From contig NZ_CP092915.1 in assembly GCF_022557175.1 (NCBI RefSeq), positions 2,852,001 through 2,916,000 of the forward strand: a DNA stretch of 64,000 bases, in the 5' to 3' direction. This stretch comes from Mycolicibacterium sp. YH-1 (GTDB lineage Bacteria > Actinomycetota > Actinomycetes > Mycobacteriales > Mycobacteriaceae). Of the stretch, positions 17,393-26,207 are shown one piece after another. The stretch's first letter is position 1; the number at the start of each line of letters is the position of its first letter. The translations under genes and the position numbers were made by a program. The notes under the pieces were generated by a model that worked only from the letters and a program-made list of their open reading frames with translations, searched no databases and was not told the origin of the DNA.

Positions 17393-19717
17393 ATGCAACT
17401 AGCTCTCCGTTCACCTCTTTCGGCAGGCATTGCGCTCGTCGGAGCAACAGCGATCGCACTCAGTCCGATATCTGCACCGGCGCCTGATCTGAGTATCAAG
17501 GCCGACAGCGTCGCGTCGGTGTACGCGGACTACACGCCGACCAGCCTGGCGACGGCGATCTCCGACCTCGTCGGTGGCGTGGGTCTCGCCGGGCAGCAGG
17601 CCATCGCCGGTATCGGCGGGATCGGCAACACGGTGCTCGCCACGGTTGGCGGAGTGGGCAACGTGCTCGGTGCCACTGGCGGCGGCGCGCTGGCGGCCAT
17701 CGCGTCCAACCCGTTGAATCCGGGGGCGTACCCAGCGGCACTCGCGCTGCTCCTGACGGGTTCGGGCACGGCATTGGGCACGGGGCTGGCGGGTCTCGGT
17801 TCCATCGGTGAGCAGGCCATCGCCACGATCGGCAATATCGGCAATACGACGCTGGCAACCATTGGTGCCATCGCCAACAGCCTGGGTGCCGGCGCAGCGG
17901 TCGCCGCCCTTTCGGCTCTGGCGCCGGGAGACATCCTCGCTGCCATCGGTGTGCTGGCCGCGGGTGCCGCGACCGCACTCAATGACGCCTTCCTTGGGGC
18001 TGGCAGTGTCGGCACGCAACTCGTCGCTGGTATCGGTGGCGCGGGCAACGCGGCACTCGCCGGCTTCGGCGCTGCCGGTGTTGGTCTCATCGGCGGTCTC
18101 GGCACAACGGTCAATCAGGCGCTGAATGGCGTTGGTGTTACTGGCAATGCGCTGATTTCGGCGGTCGGAGACTTCGGCAACGCGGCAATTAGCGCCATCG
18201 GAAACACCGGTGGCGCCGTGGCAGACACTGTCCTGGGCGCGCTCAGCACCATTCTGTCGAACCCACTGAATCCGGGGAGTTATGCGACGGCGCTGAGCAC
18301 CCTGGTCACAGGGGCCGGGTCCGCGCTGAATCTGGCCGTACAGGGCGCGGGTGCGGCGGGCAACATCGCCGTGCAGGGACTTGGTGCGGTCGGCGACTCG
18401 CTGGTGAGCAACCTCGGACTGGCGGGCAGCACGCTGGTGCAGACTCTCGGCGCTGCGGGCGCCGCGATCATCGGCACCACGGGAGCGGTTGGAAACCTGC
18501 TCGGTTCGGCGATCGGAGGCGCCGGTAACACCGCCGTGGCGACGCTCGGCGGCATCGTGGGCACCATCACCACCGCCATCGGCACGGCGCTGGGTCTGAT
18601 CACCTCACCACCGGCTCCGTTGGCGCCCTTGGCTCGCGGCGCGGAGACGAATGCCGTGTCCGCGACCGCCGTGACACCGGGGGATATCGGGACCGCGGTG
18701 ACGGTGCTCCTCAGCGGTGTCGGAACGGCGCTCACGCAGGGCATCGTCGGATTCGGCGGCGCAGGTCTGTCTGCCATCACCGGTCTCGGCGCGGCAGGCA
18801 TCACCACCGTCGCCACGATCGGCGCGATTGGTATTTCTGCCCTCGCAACCGTTGGGGCACTTGGTAACACGGTGATTCAGACCCTGGGTGCGATCGGCAA
18901 CTCGCTGATCGCAGGCGCAGGGGCCGCTCTTGGCGCCGTCATGAACAATCCGCTGAACCCGGCGAGCTACGTCGCGGCTGTCTCGGCTGTGGTGGCCGGC
19001 ATCTCGAATGCGGCGAACCTGGGAGTCAAGGGTCTTGGACTCGCGGGGACGAACCTCGTCGCTGGTATCGGCAACACGGGCAACATCGCCGTCAACGGCT
19101 TCGGCGACGCAGGCAACCAGGCCATCGCGGGTCTGGGCGCGGCTGGCAACGGGATTGTGAAGACCGTCGGCGATGTCGGTAACACGTTGGAGAACGCGGT
19201 CGGTGACGCCGTCGGAGTCATCACCGGTCCGTCTTCCCCGGCGCCGGTTGTCGAGGACCCGTCGACCATCGAGGTTGTCGAGGAGTCGCCGACCGTCGCC
19301 CGGGTTGCGTTGGCCCCCGCCGAGGAGACGGTGACCGACACGTCAGTGACCGACGTGAAGGTGACCGACGAGAAGGTGACCGACGAGAAGGGGGCCACCA
19401 CTGATCCGGCTCCGAAGGACACCGCGGACACCGATGCCAAGGACACGACCACCAAGGACACCGACGACGAGGCTTCGGGTACCAAGGTTTCGAGCACCAA
19501 GGGGTCTACGGCGGGAAGCACCGCGAGCAAGGACGGCGGCAAGGTCAAGCCCAAGACCAAGGCGCCGAGCTCGAACAACGCCGGGGGTGGCAGCGGTGCC
19601 ACGTCGGCAGCCGATGACACGCAGTCGGCGGGTGCGACGAGCGCCTCCACCGGCAGTGAGTCAGGCGGCTCGGGTGGTTCGGCGGGTGGATCCGACGGTG
19701 GCGGGTCTGACGCCTAG
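17393..19717 (+). CDS. Exported Gly/Ala-rich protein with 11-residue repeats
   Basis: A 774-residue protein. A signal-like N-terminus (MQLALRSPLSAGIALVGA, then ALSPISAPAPDL) is followed by about 560 residues of tandem 11-residue repeats of the form GxxGNxxhxxh (for example GGIGNTVLATV, GAVGNLLGSAI, GDAGNQAIAGL). The arrays are divided by five spacer modules beginning near residues 104, 176, 289, 428 and 518. Three of these read NPLNPGxYxxAL and two are degenerate (APGDI, TPGDI). From about residue 612 the protein is a Thr/Asp/Lys/Ser-rich low-complexity tail with VTDEK repeats and a Gly/Ser end. It has no PE or PPE domain. The function is unknown; a cell-envelope role is inferred. Confidence 0.85.
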   Translation: MQLALRSPLSAGIALVGATAIALSPISAPAPDLSIKADSVASVYADYTPTSLATAISDLVGGVGLAGQQAIAGIGGIGNTVLATVGGVGNVLGATGGGALAAIASNPLNPGAYPAALALLLTGSGTALGTGLAGLGSIGEQAIATIGNIGNTTLATIGAIANSLGAGAAVAALSALAPGDILAAIGVLAAGAATALNDAFLGAGSVGTQLVAGIGGAGNAALAGFGAAGVGLIGGLGTTVNQALNGVGVTGNALISAVGDFGNAAISAIGNTGGAVADTVLGALSTILSNPLNPGSYATALSTLVTGAGSALNLAVQGAGAAGNIAVQGLGAVGDSLVSNLGLAGSTLVQTLGAAGAAIIGTTGAVGNLLGSAIGGAGNTAVATLGGIVGTITTAIGTALGLITSPPAPLAPLARGAETNAVSATAVTPGDIGTAVTVLLSGVGTALTQGIVGFGGAGLSAITGLGAAGITTVATIGAIGISALATVGALGNTVIQTLGAIGNSLIAGAGAALGAVMNNPLNPASYVAAVSAVVAGISNAANLGVKGLGLAGTNLVAGIGNTGNIAVNGFGDAGNQAIAGLGAAGNGIVKTVGDVGNTLENAVGDAVGVITGPSSPAPVVEDPSTIEVVEESPTVARVALAPAEETVTDTSVTDVKVTDEKVTDEKGATTDPAPKDTADTDAKDTTTKDTDDEASGTKVSSTKGSTAGSTASKDGGKVKPKTKAPSSNNAGGGSGATSAADDTQSAGATSASTGSESGGSGGSAGGSDGGGSDA

Positions 19718-19733
19718 GAACACGTAGAACGGT

Positions 19734-19761
19734 GATGGGCCCCCTGGTAAGGGGGCCCATC
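19734..19761 (+). terminator. Strong hairpin after the repeat-protein gene
   Basis: A perfect 12-bp stem (GATGGGCCCCCT / AGGGGGCCCATC) with a GGTA tetraloop starts 16 nt after the stop codon at 19717. There is no U-tract, which is common for mycobacterial terminators. It may also protect the 3' end of the transcript. Confidence 0.8.
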
Positions 19762-19857
19762 GTCGTGTCGCGAAGCCAACCCATCTCCTATAGCGCTGCA
19801 TCGACTGGCGTCAATTAGGGGTTTGGCGTGTGGATCGGGCCGGGTAGTCCGCTGCAC

Positions 19858-20631
19858 ATGGTCGATACTCGCGCGGCGGCTGCCGGTGCTCACGACAACG
19901 CCTGGTTCGAGTCGGCCGCGCGCAGTGGCTTCGCCGCAAGCGGGATACTGCATCTCCTGGTGGCCTGGATCGTGCTCCGCCTGGCGCTGGGTGACCCGGG
20001 AAGTGCTGACCAGTCCGGCGCGCTCGCAGCACTTTCCGCGCAAACCGGTGGCGCCGTCATGTTGTGGCTGGCTGCTGCAGTGTTTGCCGCCCTGGGGCTC
20101 TGGCATATCGTCGAGGCAGCCGTCGAAACCAAGGTCAAGGATCGAGCCAAGGCAGGTGCCATCGGGGCGGTGCACGTAGCACTGGCGTTCTCCGCGGCCA
20201 AGTTCGCTATGGGCAGTGGAAAATCCAGCGGTGAACAGAACGCCGGACTGAGCGCCCGGATGATGCAGACCGAGTGGGGGAGCGGTGTGCTCGTGTTCAT
20301 TGCACTCGTGGTGATCGGAGTCGGCGGTTATCACGTGTACAAGGGCGTCACCAGGCGATTCCTGAAGGACCTTGAGGTGTCGGGCGGCTCGGTGATCACT
20401 GTGCTGGGCATCGCGGGATACGTCGCCAAGGGAGTGGTGCTCGTTGGCGCAGGACTGCTGGTGATTGTTGCCACGATGACATCGGACCCATCGAAGGCCA
20501 CCGGCATCGACGCGGCGGTCAAGACGATTGGTGCTGCACCGTTCGGCAAGTTCCTGCTGATCCTCGCCGCGGTGGGCCTCGCCGCGTACGGGGTCTACGG
20601 CTTCGTTCGCAGTCGCTACGCGGACATGTAG
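19858..20631 (+). CDS. DUF1206 domain membrane protein
   Basis: A 257-residue integral membrane protein with six helices arranged as three repeats of two, as expected for DUF1206 (GFAASGILHLLVAWIVLRLA; GAIGAVHVALAFSAAKFA; GIAGYVAKGVVLVGAGLLV). Each repeat starts with an R/KxGxxAxG(I/V)xH/V-like motif. The function of the family is unknown. The ATG at 19858 (MVDTRAAAAGAHDNAW) is preferred; a GTG at 19828 in frame would add ten residues. It stands alone between the hairpin-terminated repeat gene and narK. Confidence 0.9.
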   Translation: MVDTRAAAAGAHDNAWFESAARSGFAASGILHLLVAWIVLRLALGDPGSADQSGALAALSAQTGGAVMLWLAAAVFAALGLWHIVEAAVETKVKDRAKAGAIGAVHVALAFSAAKFAMGSGKSSGEQNAGLSARMMQTEWGSGVLVFIALVVIGVGGYHVYKGVTRRFLKDLEVSGGSVITVLGIAGYVAKGVVLVGAGLLVIVATMTSDPSKATGIDAAVKTIGAAPFGKFLLILAAVGLAAYGVYGFVRSRYADM

Positions 20632-20658
20632 AACCGAAGCCGCGCGACCTCGCAGTAT

Positions 20659-20674
20659 GTTTCGGCGTCGTTTC
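20659..20674 (-). promoter_or_regulatory. Candidate GlnR-binding site upstream of narK
   Basis: On the minus strand the sequence reads GAAAC-GACGCC-GAAAC, two half-sites with 6-nt spacing. This fits the AC-N9-AC rule described for GlnR sites. It is about 60 bp upstream of a clear TTGACA (20736-20741), whose -10 partner is poor, as expected for an activated promoter. Assimilatory nitrate genes of M. smegmatis are GlnR-dependent, but the site here is predicted by eye only. Confidence 0.4.
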
Positions 20675-20824
20675 GTACACGCTTCTGCGATGAATACCAT
20701 TGCGCACTCCACGCGCAGAACTGCGTGAGTTGGTGTTGACATCTCGGACACGGCTGCGCAACGGACCCAACATCGCAAACCCGTAAACCTTTGAGCAGAC
20801 CGCGTCTCTGCTGAAAGGCCAACA

Positions 20825-22303
20825 ATGTCGAGACTGACCCGTAACCGCGATATCGAGCAACCGCGGCGGAGCCGCGATATCGAGCACCCGCGGCGGAGCC
20901 GCGATATCGAGCACTGGGATGCCGAGGATGTGGCGGCCTGGGACGCGGGTGGCGACAAGGTCGCCAAGCGAAACCTGATCTGGTCGATCGTCGCCGAGCA
21001 CGTCGGATTCTCGGTGTGGTCGATCTGGTCGGTCATGGTGCTGTTCATGCCGCAGGACGTCTATGGCGTCGACGCGGCGGGCAAGTTCTACCTCGTCGCC
21101 GTGCCGACGCTGGTCGGTGCGTTCATGCGCATCCCCTACACGGTGGCGCCTGCCAAGTTCGGCGGCCGAAACTGGACGATCGTCAGCGCGCTGCTGTTGC
21201 TCATCCCGACGGTGCTGGCGCTGTGGGCCATGACGACGCCGGGCACGACCTACACCACGTTCATGGTCGTGGCGGCCTTCGCGGGGTTCGGCGGGGGCAA
21301 CTTCGCCTCGTCGATGACGAACATCAACGCGTTCTACCCGCAGCGGCTCAAGGGCTGGGCATTGGGTCTCAACGCAGGCGGCGGCAATATCGGTGTCCCG
21401 GTGATCCAGCTCGTCGGTCTGCTGGTGATCGCGACGGTGGGCAACACCGCAGCCGAACTGGTCTGCGCGATCTACCTGGTGCTGATCGGGGTGGCCGCGT
21501 TGGGCGCCGCACTGTTCATGGACAACCTGCAGAACCAGAGGTCCAACCTCGGCGCCCTCGTCGAAGCTTTGCGCTACAAGCACTCCTGGGTGATGAGCTT
21601 CCTCTACATCGGCACGTTCGGTTCGTTCATCGGCTTCTCGTTCGCGTTCGGCCAGGTTCTTCAGATCAACTTCCTCGCCGGTGGCGACACCCCAGCGCAG
21701 GCCGCGCTGCACGCGGCGTCGATCTCCTTCATCGGGCCGCTGCTTGGTTCGATCTCCCGGCCGTTCGGCGGCAAGCTCGCCGACCGGATCGGTGGCGGCA
21801 AGATCACGCTCTACACATTCGTCGCGATGATCTTCGCCGCGGGCATCCTGGTCGTCACCGGAATGATCGACGATGGTATGACCGGTGCGGTGACCAACAG
21901 CCAGATGACGGGCTATGTGGTCGGTTTCATCGTGTTGTTCGTCCTGTCGGGCATCGGCAATGGCTCGACCTACAAGATGATCCCGTCGATCTTCGAGGCG
22001 AAGGCCGCCGACAAGGACGGCTGGACCCCGGACGACAAGGCCACCTGGTCACGAAGCATGTCCGGTGCGCTGATCGGGTTCGCCGGTGCGGTGGGGGCGC
22101 TCGGCGGGGTGTTCATCAATGTGGCGCTGCGGCTGTCATATGTGGGTTCGGCGAAGTCGGCAACGAACGCCTTCTGGGTGTTCCTGGCGTTCTATGTGAT
22201 CTGCGCGGTGGTGACCTGGTTCGTCTTCCAGCGGATGCAGTCGGTCCGTGCCGTCAGCGAGGAGCCCGTGGGTCGGGCACCCGCACCGGTCGCGGCGGGC
22301 TAA
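20825..22303 (+). CDS. narK: Nitrate/nitrite transporter, NarK family
   Basis: A 492-residue major facilitator protein with 12 predicted helices. NarK/NNP signatures are present: GFGGGNFASSMTNI with INAFYPQR in helix 5, GLNAGGGNIGVPVIQL, and SGIGNGSTYKMIP in the second half. It probably imports nitrate for the reductase encoded 10 nt downstream. The first 30 residues are hydrophilic and unusual, containing a tandem repeat RDIEQPRRS-RDIEHPRRS-RDIEH. The ATG at 20825 follows AAAGG. A TTGACA box lies at 20736-20741. Confidence 0.94.
   Translation: MSRLTRNRDIEQPRRSRDIEHPRRSRDIEHWDAEDVAAWDAGGDKVAKRNLIWSIVAEHVGFSVWSIWSVMVLFMPQDVYGVDAAGKFYLVAVPTLVGAFMRIPYTVAPAKFGGRNWTIVSALLLLIPTVLALWAMTTPGTTYTTFMVVAAFAGFGGGNFASSMTNINAFYPQRLKGWALGLNAGGGNIGVPVIQLVGLLVIATVGNTAAELVCAIYLVLIGVAALGAALFMDNLQNQRSNLGALVEALRYKHSWVMSFLYIGTFGSFIGFSFAFGQVLQINFLAGGDTPAQAALHAASISFIGPLLGSISRPFGGKLADRIGGGKITLYTFVAMIFAAGILVVTGMIDDGMTGAVTNSQMTGYVVGFIVLFVLSGIGNGSTYKMIPSIFEAKAADKDGWTPDDKATWSRSMSGALIGFAGAVGALGGVFINVALRLSYVGSAKSATNAFWVFLAFYVICAVVTWFVFQRMQSVRAVSEEPVGRAPAPVAAG
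20846..20913 (+). repeat. 27-nt tandem repeat in the 5' coding end of narK
   Basis: Two and a half copies (20846-20872, 20873-20899, 20900-20913) differ at one base. Each copy is in codon phase and encodes nine residues. Each full unit has a CGCGGC-GGA-GCCGCG hairpin across its junction and the palindrome CGATATCG. Confidence 0.9.
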
Positions 22304-22313
22304 TCGGAATCAC

Positions 22314-25300
22314 GTGACCCAGACGACGCGAACCGCATGCTCGTACTGCGGGGTCGGTTGCGGGATCTCGGTGGAGACCCGGACCGACCCCCAGTCGGGT
22401 CTGCCCGTCATCGCGCGGGTGTCTGGAGACCGCCTGCACCCCAGTAACTTCGGTCGGCTGTGCACCAAGGGGGCGACCCACGCCGAGATGATGGCGGCCA
22501 CGGACGGTCGACTGAGTACTGCGCTGGTCCGGCCGGCACGGGGGGAGGCGACGGCACCCGTCGACGTCGAGACGGCCGTGGCCGAGGCGGGGCGCCGGCT
22601 GCGGGAGATCCGCGATGAGCACGGCCCCGACGCGATCGCGCTCTACGTGTCGGGCCAGATGTCGATCGAGGCCCAGTACCTGGCCAACAAGCTGGCCAAG
22701 GGTTTCATCCGCACCGTGCACATCGAGTCGAACTCGCGGCTGTGCATGGCAAGCGCGGGAACGGGTTACAAGCAGTCGCTGGGTGCGGACGGACCGCCCG
22801 GCTCCTACGCCGACTTCGACACTAGCGATCTATTCTTCGTGACCGGCTCGAACATGGCCGACTGCCACCCGATTCTCTTCTTGCGCATGGCCGACCGGCT
22901 CAAGGCGGGTGCCAAATTGATCGTCGTGGATCCCCGGCGTACCACCACCGCTGAGCGCGCCGATCTCTACCTGCCGATCAGGCCCGGTACCGATCTGGCG
23001 CTTCTCAACGGACTGCTGCACCTGTTGGTTGAACGCGGCGACATTGATCAGGATTTCATCGTCGAGCACACCGAGGGCTGGCAGGCGATGCCGGAGTTCC
23101 TTGCCGATTACCCGCCCAGCGTCGTTGCCGATATCACGGGGCTTGACGAGGACGATATCCGCACGGCCGCAACGATGATCGCCGATGCAGGGGAGTGGAT
23201 GACCTGCTGGACCATGGGGCTCAACCAGAGCACGCACGGCACGTGGAACACCAACGCGATCTGCAACCTGCACCTCGCGACCGGAGCGATCTGCCGGACC
23301 GGCAGCGGGCCAATGTCTCTGACCGGACAGCCGAACGCCATGGGCGGCCGCGAGATGGGCTACATGGGCCCAGGGCTGCCAGGGCAACGGGCCGTCACCT
23401 CCGCCCAGGATCGCGCGTTCGTCGAGGAGCAGTGGGGCCTGGCGCCCGACACGATCCGCACCGATGTGGGACCGGGCACCATCGAGATGTTCGACATGAT
23501 GCGCGGTGGCGATATCAAGGCCTGCTGGATCATCTGCACGAATCCCGTTGCCACGGTCGCCAATCGGAGCACGGTCATCGAAGGACTGGAGGCCGCCGAC
23601 CTCGTCATCACCCAGGACGCCTACGCCGACACCGCCACCAACCGGTACGCCGACATCGTGCTGCCCGCAGCGCTGTGGGCCGAGGCCGACGCGGTGATGG
23701 TGAACTCCGAGCGCAACCTCACCCTGTTGGCGCAGTCGCTCCCCGCGCCGGGGCAGGCCAGACCCGACTGGGAGCTGATCTGCGGTGTCGCCGAGCACAT
23801 GGGCTTCGGCGCCGACTTCGCGTACAAGTCCAGCGAGGATATCTTCGACGAGATCCGCCGGTTGTCCAATCCGCGTACCGGATACGACCTTCGCGGCGCG
23901 AGCTATGACCGCCTGCGGGAGACACCGCTGCAGTGGCCCGTCGCACCGGGTGGATCAGCCTCCGGCCGCAACCCCATCCGCTATCTCAACGACGGCGTGA
24001 GCCAGGACCTGTTCACCGACGAGTCGGGTCGCACACCGCGGCTCGCGTTCCCGACGCCCTCGCGCCGCGCCGTGTTCCACCCGCGCCCGCACATGGAGGC
24101 CCGCGAACTACCCGACGACGACTACCCGATGGTGCTGAACACCGGTCGCCTGCAACACCAATGGCACACCATGACCAAGACCGGCCGGGTCGACAAGCTC
24201 AATAGGCTCGACAACGGACCGTTCGTCGAGATACACCCCGACGACGCCGCTCGTTTCGGGATCGCCGACGGTGCGCGTGTCGAGGTGACCTCGCGACGGG
24301 GCCGCGCCGTGCTGCCCGCGGTGGTCACCGACCGGGTGCTGACCGGCACCTGCTTCGCTCCGTTTCACTGGAACGACGAGCACGGCACCGACCTCACCAT
24401 CAACGCATTGACGAACGACGCCGTCGATCCGGTGTCGCTGCAACCCGAGTTCAAGGCGTGCGCCGTACGGCTCGTGCCGGTGCCGATCGAGGCGACCTCG
24501 GCGCGGTTGTGGGTCGCCGCCGCGCCCGCCGGCGACGGTGAGCTCGCCCAGGACGGTCCGCTGGTGCTGTGGGCATCGCAGACCGGCAATGCCGAGGAGT
24601 TCGCGACCACCGTGGCAGGGCGCCTGCACGGCTCGCGTCTGCTGGCGATGAACGACGCCAGCCTCGGTGACCTCGCCGACCGGCGCGACGTCGTGATCGT
24701 GACGAGCACGTTCGGCGACGGGGGACCACCCGACAACGGAGCCGACTTCTGGGATCGGCTCGAGGCACCCGACGCGCCCACCCTGGCAGGGGTGCGCTAC
24801 GCGGTGTTCGGCCTCGGTGACAGGTCGTATGACAACTTCTGTGGGCACGCGAAGTCGCTGGACCGCAGGCTGACCGACCTCGGCGCCAGCAGCGTTGTCG
24901 AGCGCACCGAGTGCGAGGTCTACGACGACGAGCCCATGGCACTGTGGGCCGACCGGGTGGTCCAGGTTCTGGGGACCACCGATGTCGCCGGCGCCGCGCC
25001 AAGCGCTGCCGTTGGCAGCACGCGCGCAGCCGGACCACAACCGTTCACCCGAGCCGCGCCACTGCGAGTGCCTCTGAGCCGCAACGTCCTCCTGACGTCG
25101 CCGCGATCGGCCAAGGAGGTGCGGCAGTTCGGCTTCGACATCTCCGAGCACGACGTCACCTACTCCGTCGGCGATGCACTCGGCGTCCACGTCACCAATG
25201 CGCCCGCCGTCGTCGATGCCTGGCTGGCGGCCGCCGGTCTGTCCGGCAGTGAACCGGTGCACCTGGACGGGACGGATGTCGCCCTGCGGGACGCGTTGAC

Positions 25301-26150
25301 GTCCTCCTACGATCTGTGCCGGGTGACACCCAACCTGCTGACCTTCGTCGCCGAGCGGTGCCGGGACCGCAAGGCCGCACGGATGCTGGCGAGATCATCG
25401 GCCAGCCGAGATGCCTGGCTGCACAATCGCAACGGCATCGACGTGCTCGAGGAGTTCGCCGTGCGGGCGGACCCCGTCGAGTGGCAGGACGTCCTCGTCC
25501 GGCTCACCCCCCGCTCGTACTCGATAGCGTCGAGTCCACTGGTGAGTCCCCACGAGGTGCAGCTGACGGTGTCGGTGGTCCGCTACCGCAACCCCCGGGG
25601 CGTCCAGCGCGGGGGAGCGGCGTCGACCCTCCTGGCGGACAGGGCCACGCACGCCGAGGTGTTCCTGCAGCCGTCGCCGCACTTCCGCCCTCCCGAGGAC
25701 GGCGCGACGCCGATGATCATGGTCGGCCCGGGCACGGGCGTCGCCCCGTTCCGCGGTTTCCTGCAGGAGCGTCGCGCGCTCGGCCATCGAGGGCCGAACT
25801 GGCTGTTCTTCGGCGAACAGCACCGCGCCGAGAACTACTACTACCGCGACGATCTCGAGGACATGGTGCGCGACGGCCTGTTGAACCGTCTGGACCTGGC
25901 CTTCTCCCGGGATCAGGCGCGCCGGGTCTACGTGCAGCACAAGATGTCCGACTACGGCGCCGACGTGTGGCGTTGGCTCGAGGACGGTGCGCACCTCTAC
26001 GTGTGCGGCGACGCGAGTCGGATGGCCAAGGACGTCGACGACACGTTGACGGCGATCATCCGCACCCACGGCCGTCTGTCGGACACCGCCGCACGTGACT
26101 ACAAGCGTGAACTCGTCGCGACGAAACGCTACGTCCGCGACGTCTACTGA
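22314..26150 (+). CDS. nasN: Assimilatory nitrate reductase fused to flavodoxin/CysJ-like reductase (NasN type)
   Basis: A 1278-residue fusion. Residues 1-65 hold a 4Fe-4S cluster (Cys9, 12, 16 and 50; CSYCGVGCG). The bis-MGD molybdenum domain follows with Mo-ligand Cys144 (SRLCMASAG) and the dinucleotide-binding domain ending near residue 735. A flavodoxin-like FMN domain starts near 748 (LWASQTGNAEEFATT, TSTFGDGGPPDNG). An FAD domain (RSYSIASSP) and NAD(P)H domain (MIMVGPGTGVAPFRGF, near 1133) complete it. The chain can therefore carry electrons from NADPH to nitrate in one polypeptide. GTG 22314 fits the cluster domain. Cotranscribed with narK. The symbol follows the M. smegmatis enzyme. 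Confidence 0.93.
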   Translation: MTQTTRTACSYCGVGCGISVETRTDPQSGLPVIARVSGDRLHPSNFGRLCTKGATHAEMMAATDGRLSTALVRPARGEATAPVDVETAVAEAGRRLREIRDEHGPDAIALYVSGQMSIEAQYLANKLAKGFIRTVHIESNSRLCMASAGTGYKQSLGADGPPGSYADFDTSDLFFVTGSNMADCHPILFLRMADRLKAGAKLIVVDPRRTTTAERADLYLPIRPGTDLALLNGLLHLLVERGDIDQDFIVEHTEGWQAMPEFLADYPPSVVADITGLDEDDIRTAATMIADAGEWMTCWTMGLNQSTHGTWNTNAICNLHLATGAICRTGSGPMSLTGQPNAMGGREMGYMGPGLPGQRAVTSAQDRAFVEEQWGLAPDTIRTDVGPGTIEMFDMMRGGDIKACWIICTNPVATVANRSTVIEGLEAADLVITQDAYADTATNRYADIVLPAALWAEADAVMVNSERNLTLLAQSLPAPGQARPDWELICGVAEHMGFGADFAYKSSEDIFDEIRRLSNPRTGYDLRGASYDRLRETPLQWPVAPGGSASGRNPIRYLNDGVSQDLFTDESGRTPRLAFPTPSRRAVFHPRPHMEARELPDDDYPMVLNTGRLQHQWHTMTKTGRVDKLNRLDNGPFVEIHPDDAARFGIADGARVEVTSRRGRAVLPAVVTDRVLTGTCFAPFHWNDEHGTDLTINALTNDAVDPVSLQPEFKACAVRLVPVPIEATSARLWVAAAPAGDGELAQDGPLVLWASQTGNAEEFATTVAGRLHGSRLLAMNDASLGDLADRRDVVIVTSTFGDGGPPDNGADFWDRLEAPDAPTLAGVRYAVFGLGDRSYDNFCGHAKSLDRRLTDLGASSVVERTECEVYDDEPMALWADRVVQVLGTTDVAGAAPSAAVGSTRAAGPQPFTRAAPLRVPLSRNVLLTSPRSAKEVRQFGFDISEHDVTYSVGDALGVHVTNAPAVVDAWLAAAGLSGSEPVHLDGTDVALRDALTSSYDLCRVTPNLLTFVAERCRDRKAARMLARSSASRDAWLHNRNGIDVLEEFAVRADPVEWQDVLVRLTPRSYSIASSPLVSPHEVQLTVSVVRYRNPRGVQRGGAASTLLADRATHAEVFLQPSPHFRPPEDGATPMIMVGPGTGVAPFRGFLQERRALGHRGPNWLFFGEQHRAENYYYRDDLEDMVRDGLLNRLDLAFSRDQARRVYVQHKMSDYGADVWRWLEDGAHLYVCGDASRMAKDVDDTLTAIIRTHGRLSDTAARDYKRELVATKRYVRDVY

Positions 26151-26175
26151 GGTCGTGCGCCGCACCGCTAGCATG

Positions 26176-26191
26176 GAGAACGACAATTCTC
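26176..26191. promoter_or_regulatory. Operator O1 before the tetR gene
   Basis: GAGAACGACAATTCTC is an inverted repeat matching the two operators at 26795 and 26827 (GAGAAC-N4-GTTCTC) with one mismatch in the right arm. It lies 17-32 nt ahead of the TetR start, which suggests autoregulation. Confidence 0.8.
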
Positions 26192-26207
26192 AGCGTTAGG
26201 GGATGCC

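Noticed and set aside
16672..17398. Several short open frames (mostly minus strand) in the long gap before the repeat protein
   Set aside because: No ribosome binding sites, atypical codon use and no recognisable motif; treated as non-coding.
17393..19717. PE_PGRS or PPE-MPTR protein
   Set aside because: No PE or PPE N-terminal domain. It has a signal-like start and an 11-residue repeat period.
20846..20913. Possible CRISPR-like repeat
   Set aside because: Units are contiguous with no spacers and lie in codon phase inside narK, so this is a tandem coding repeat.
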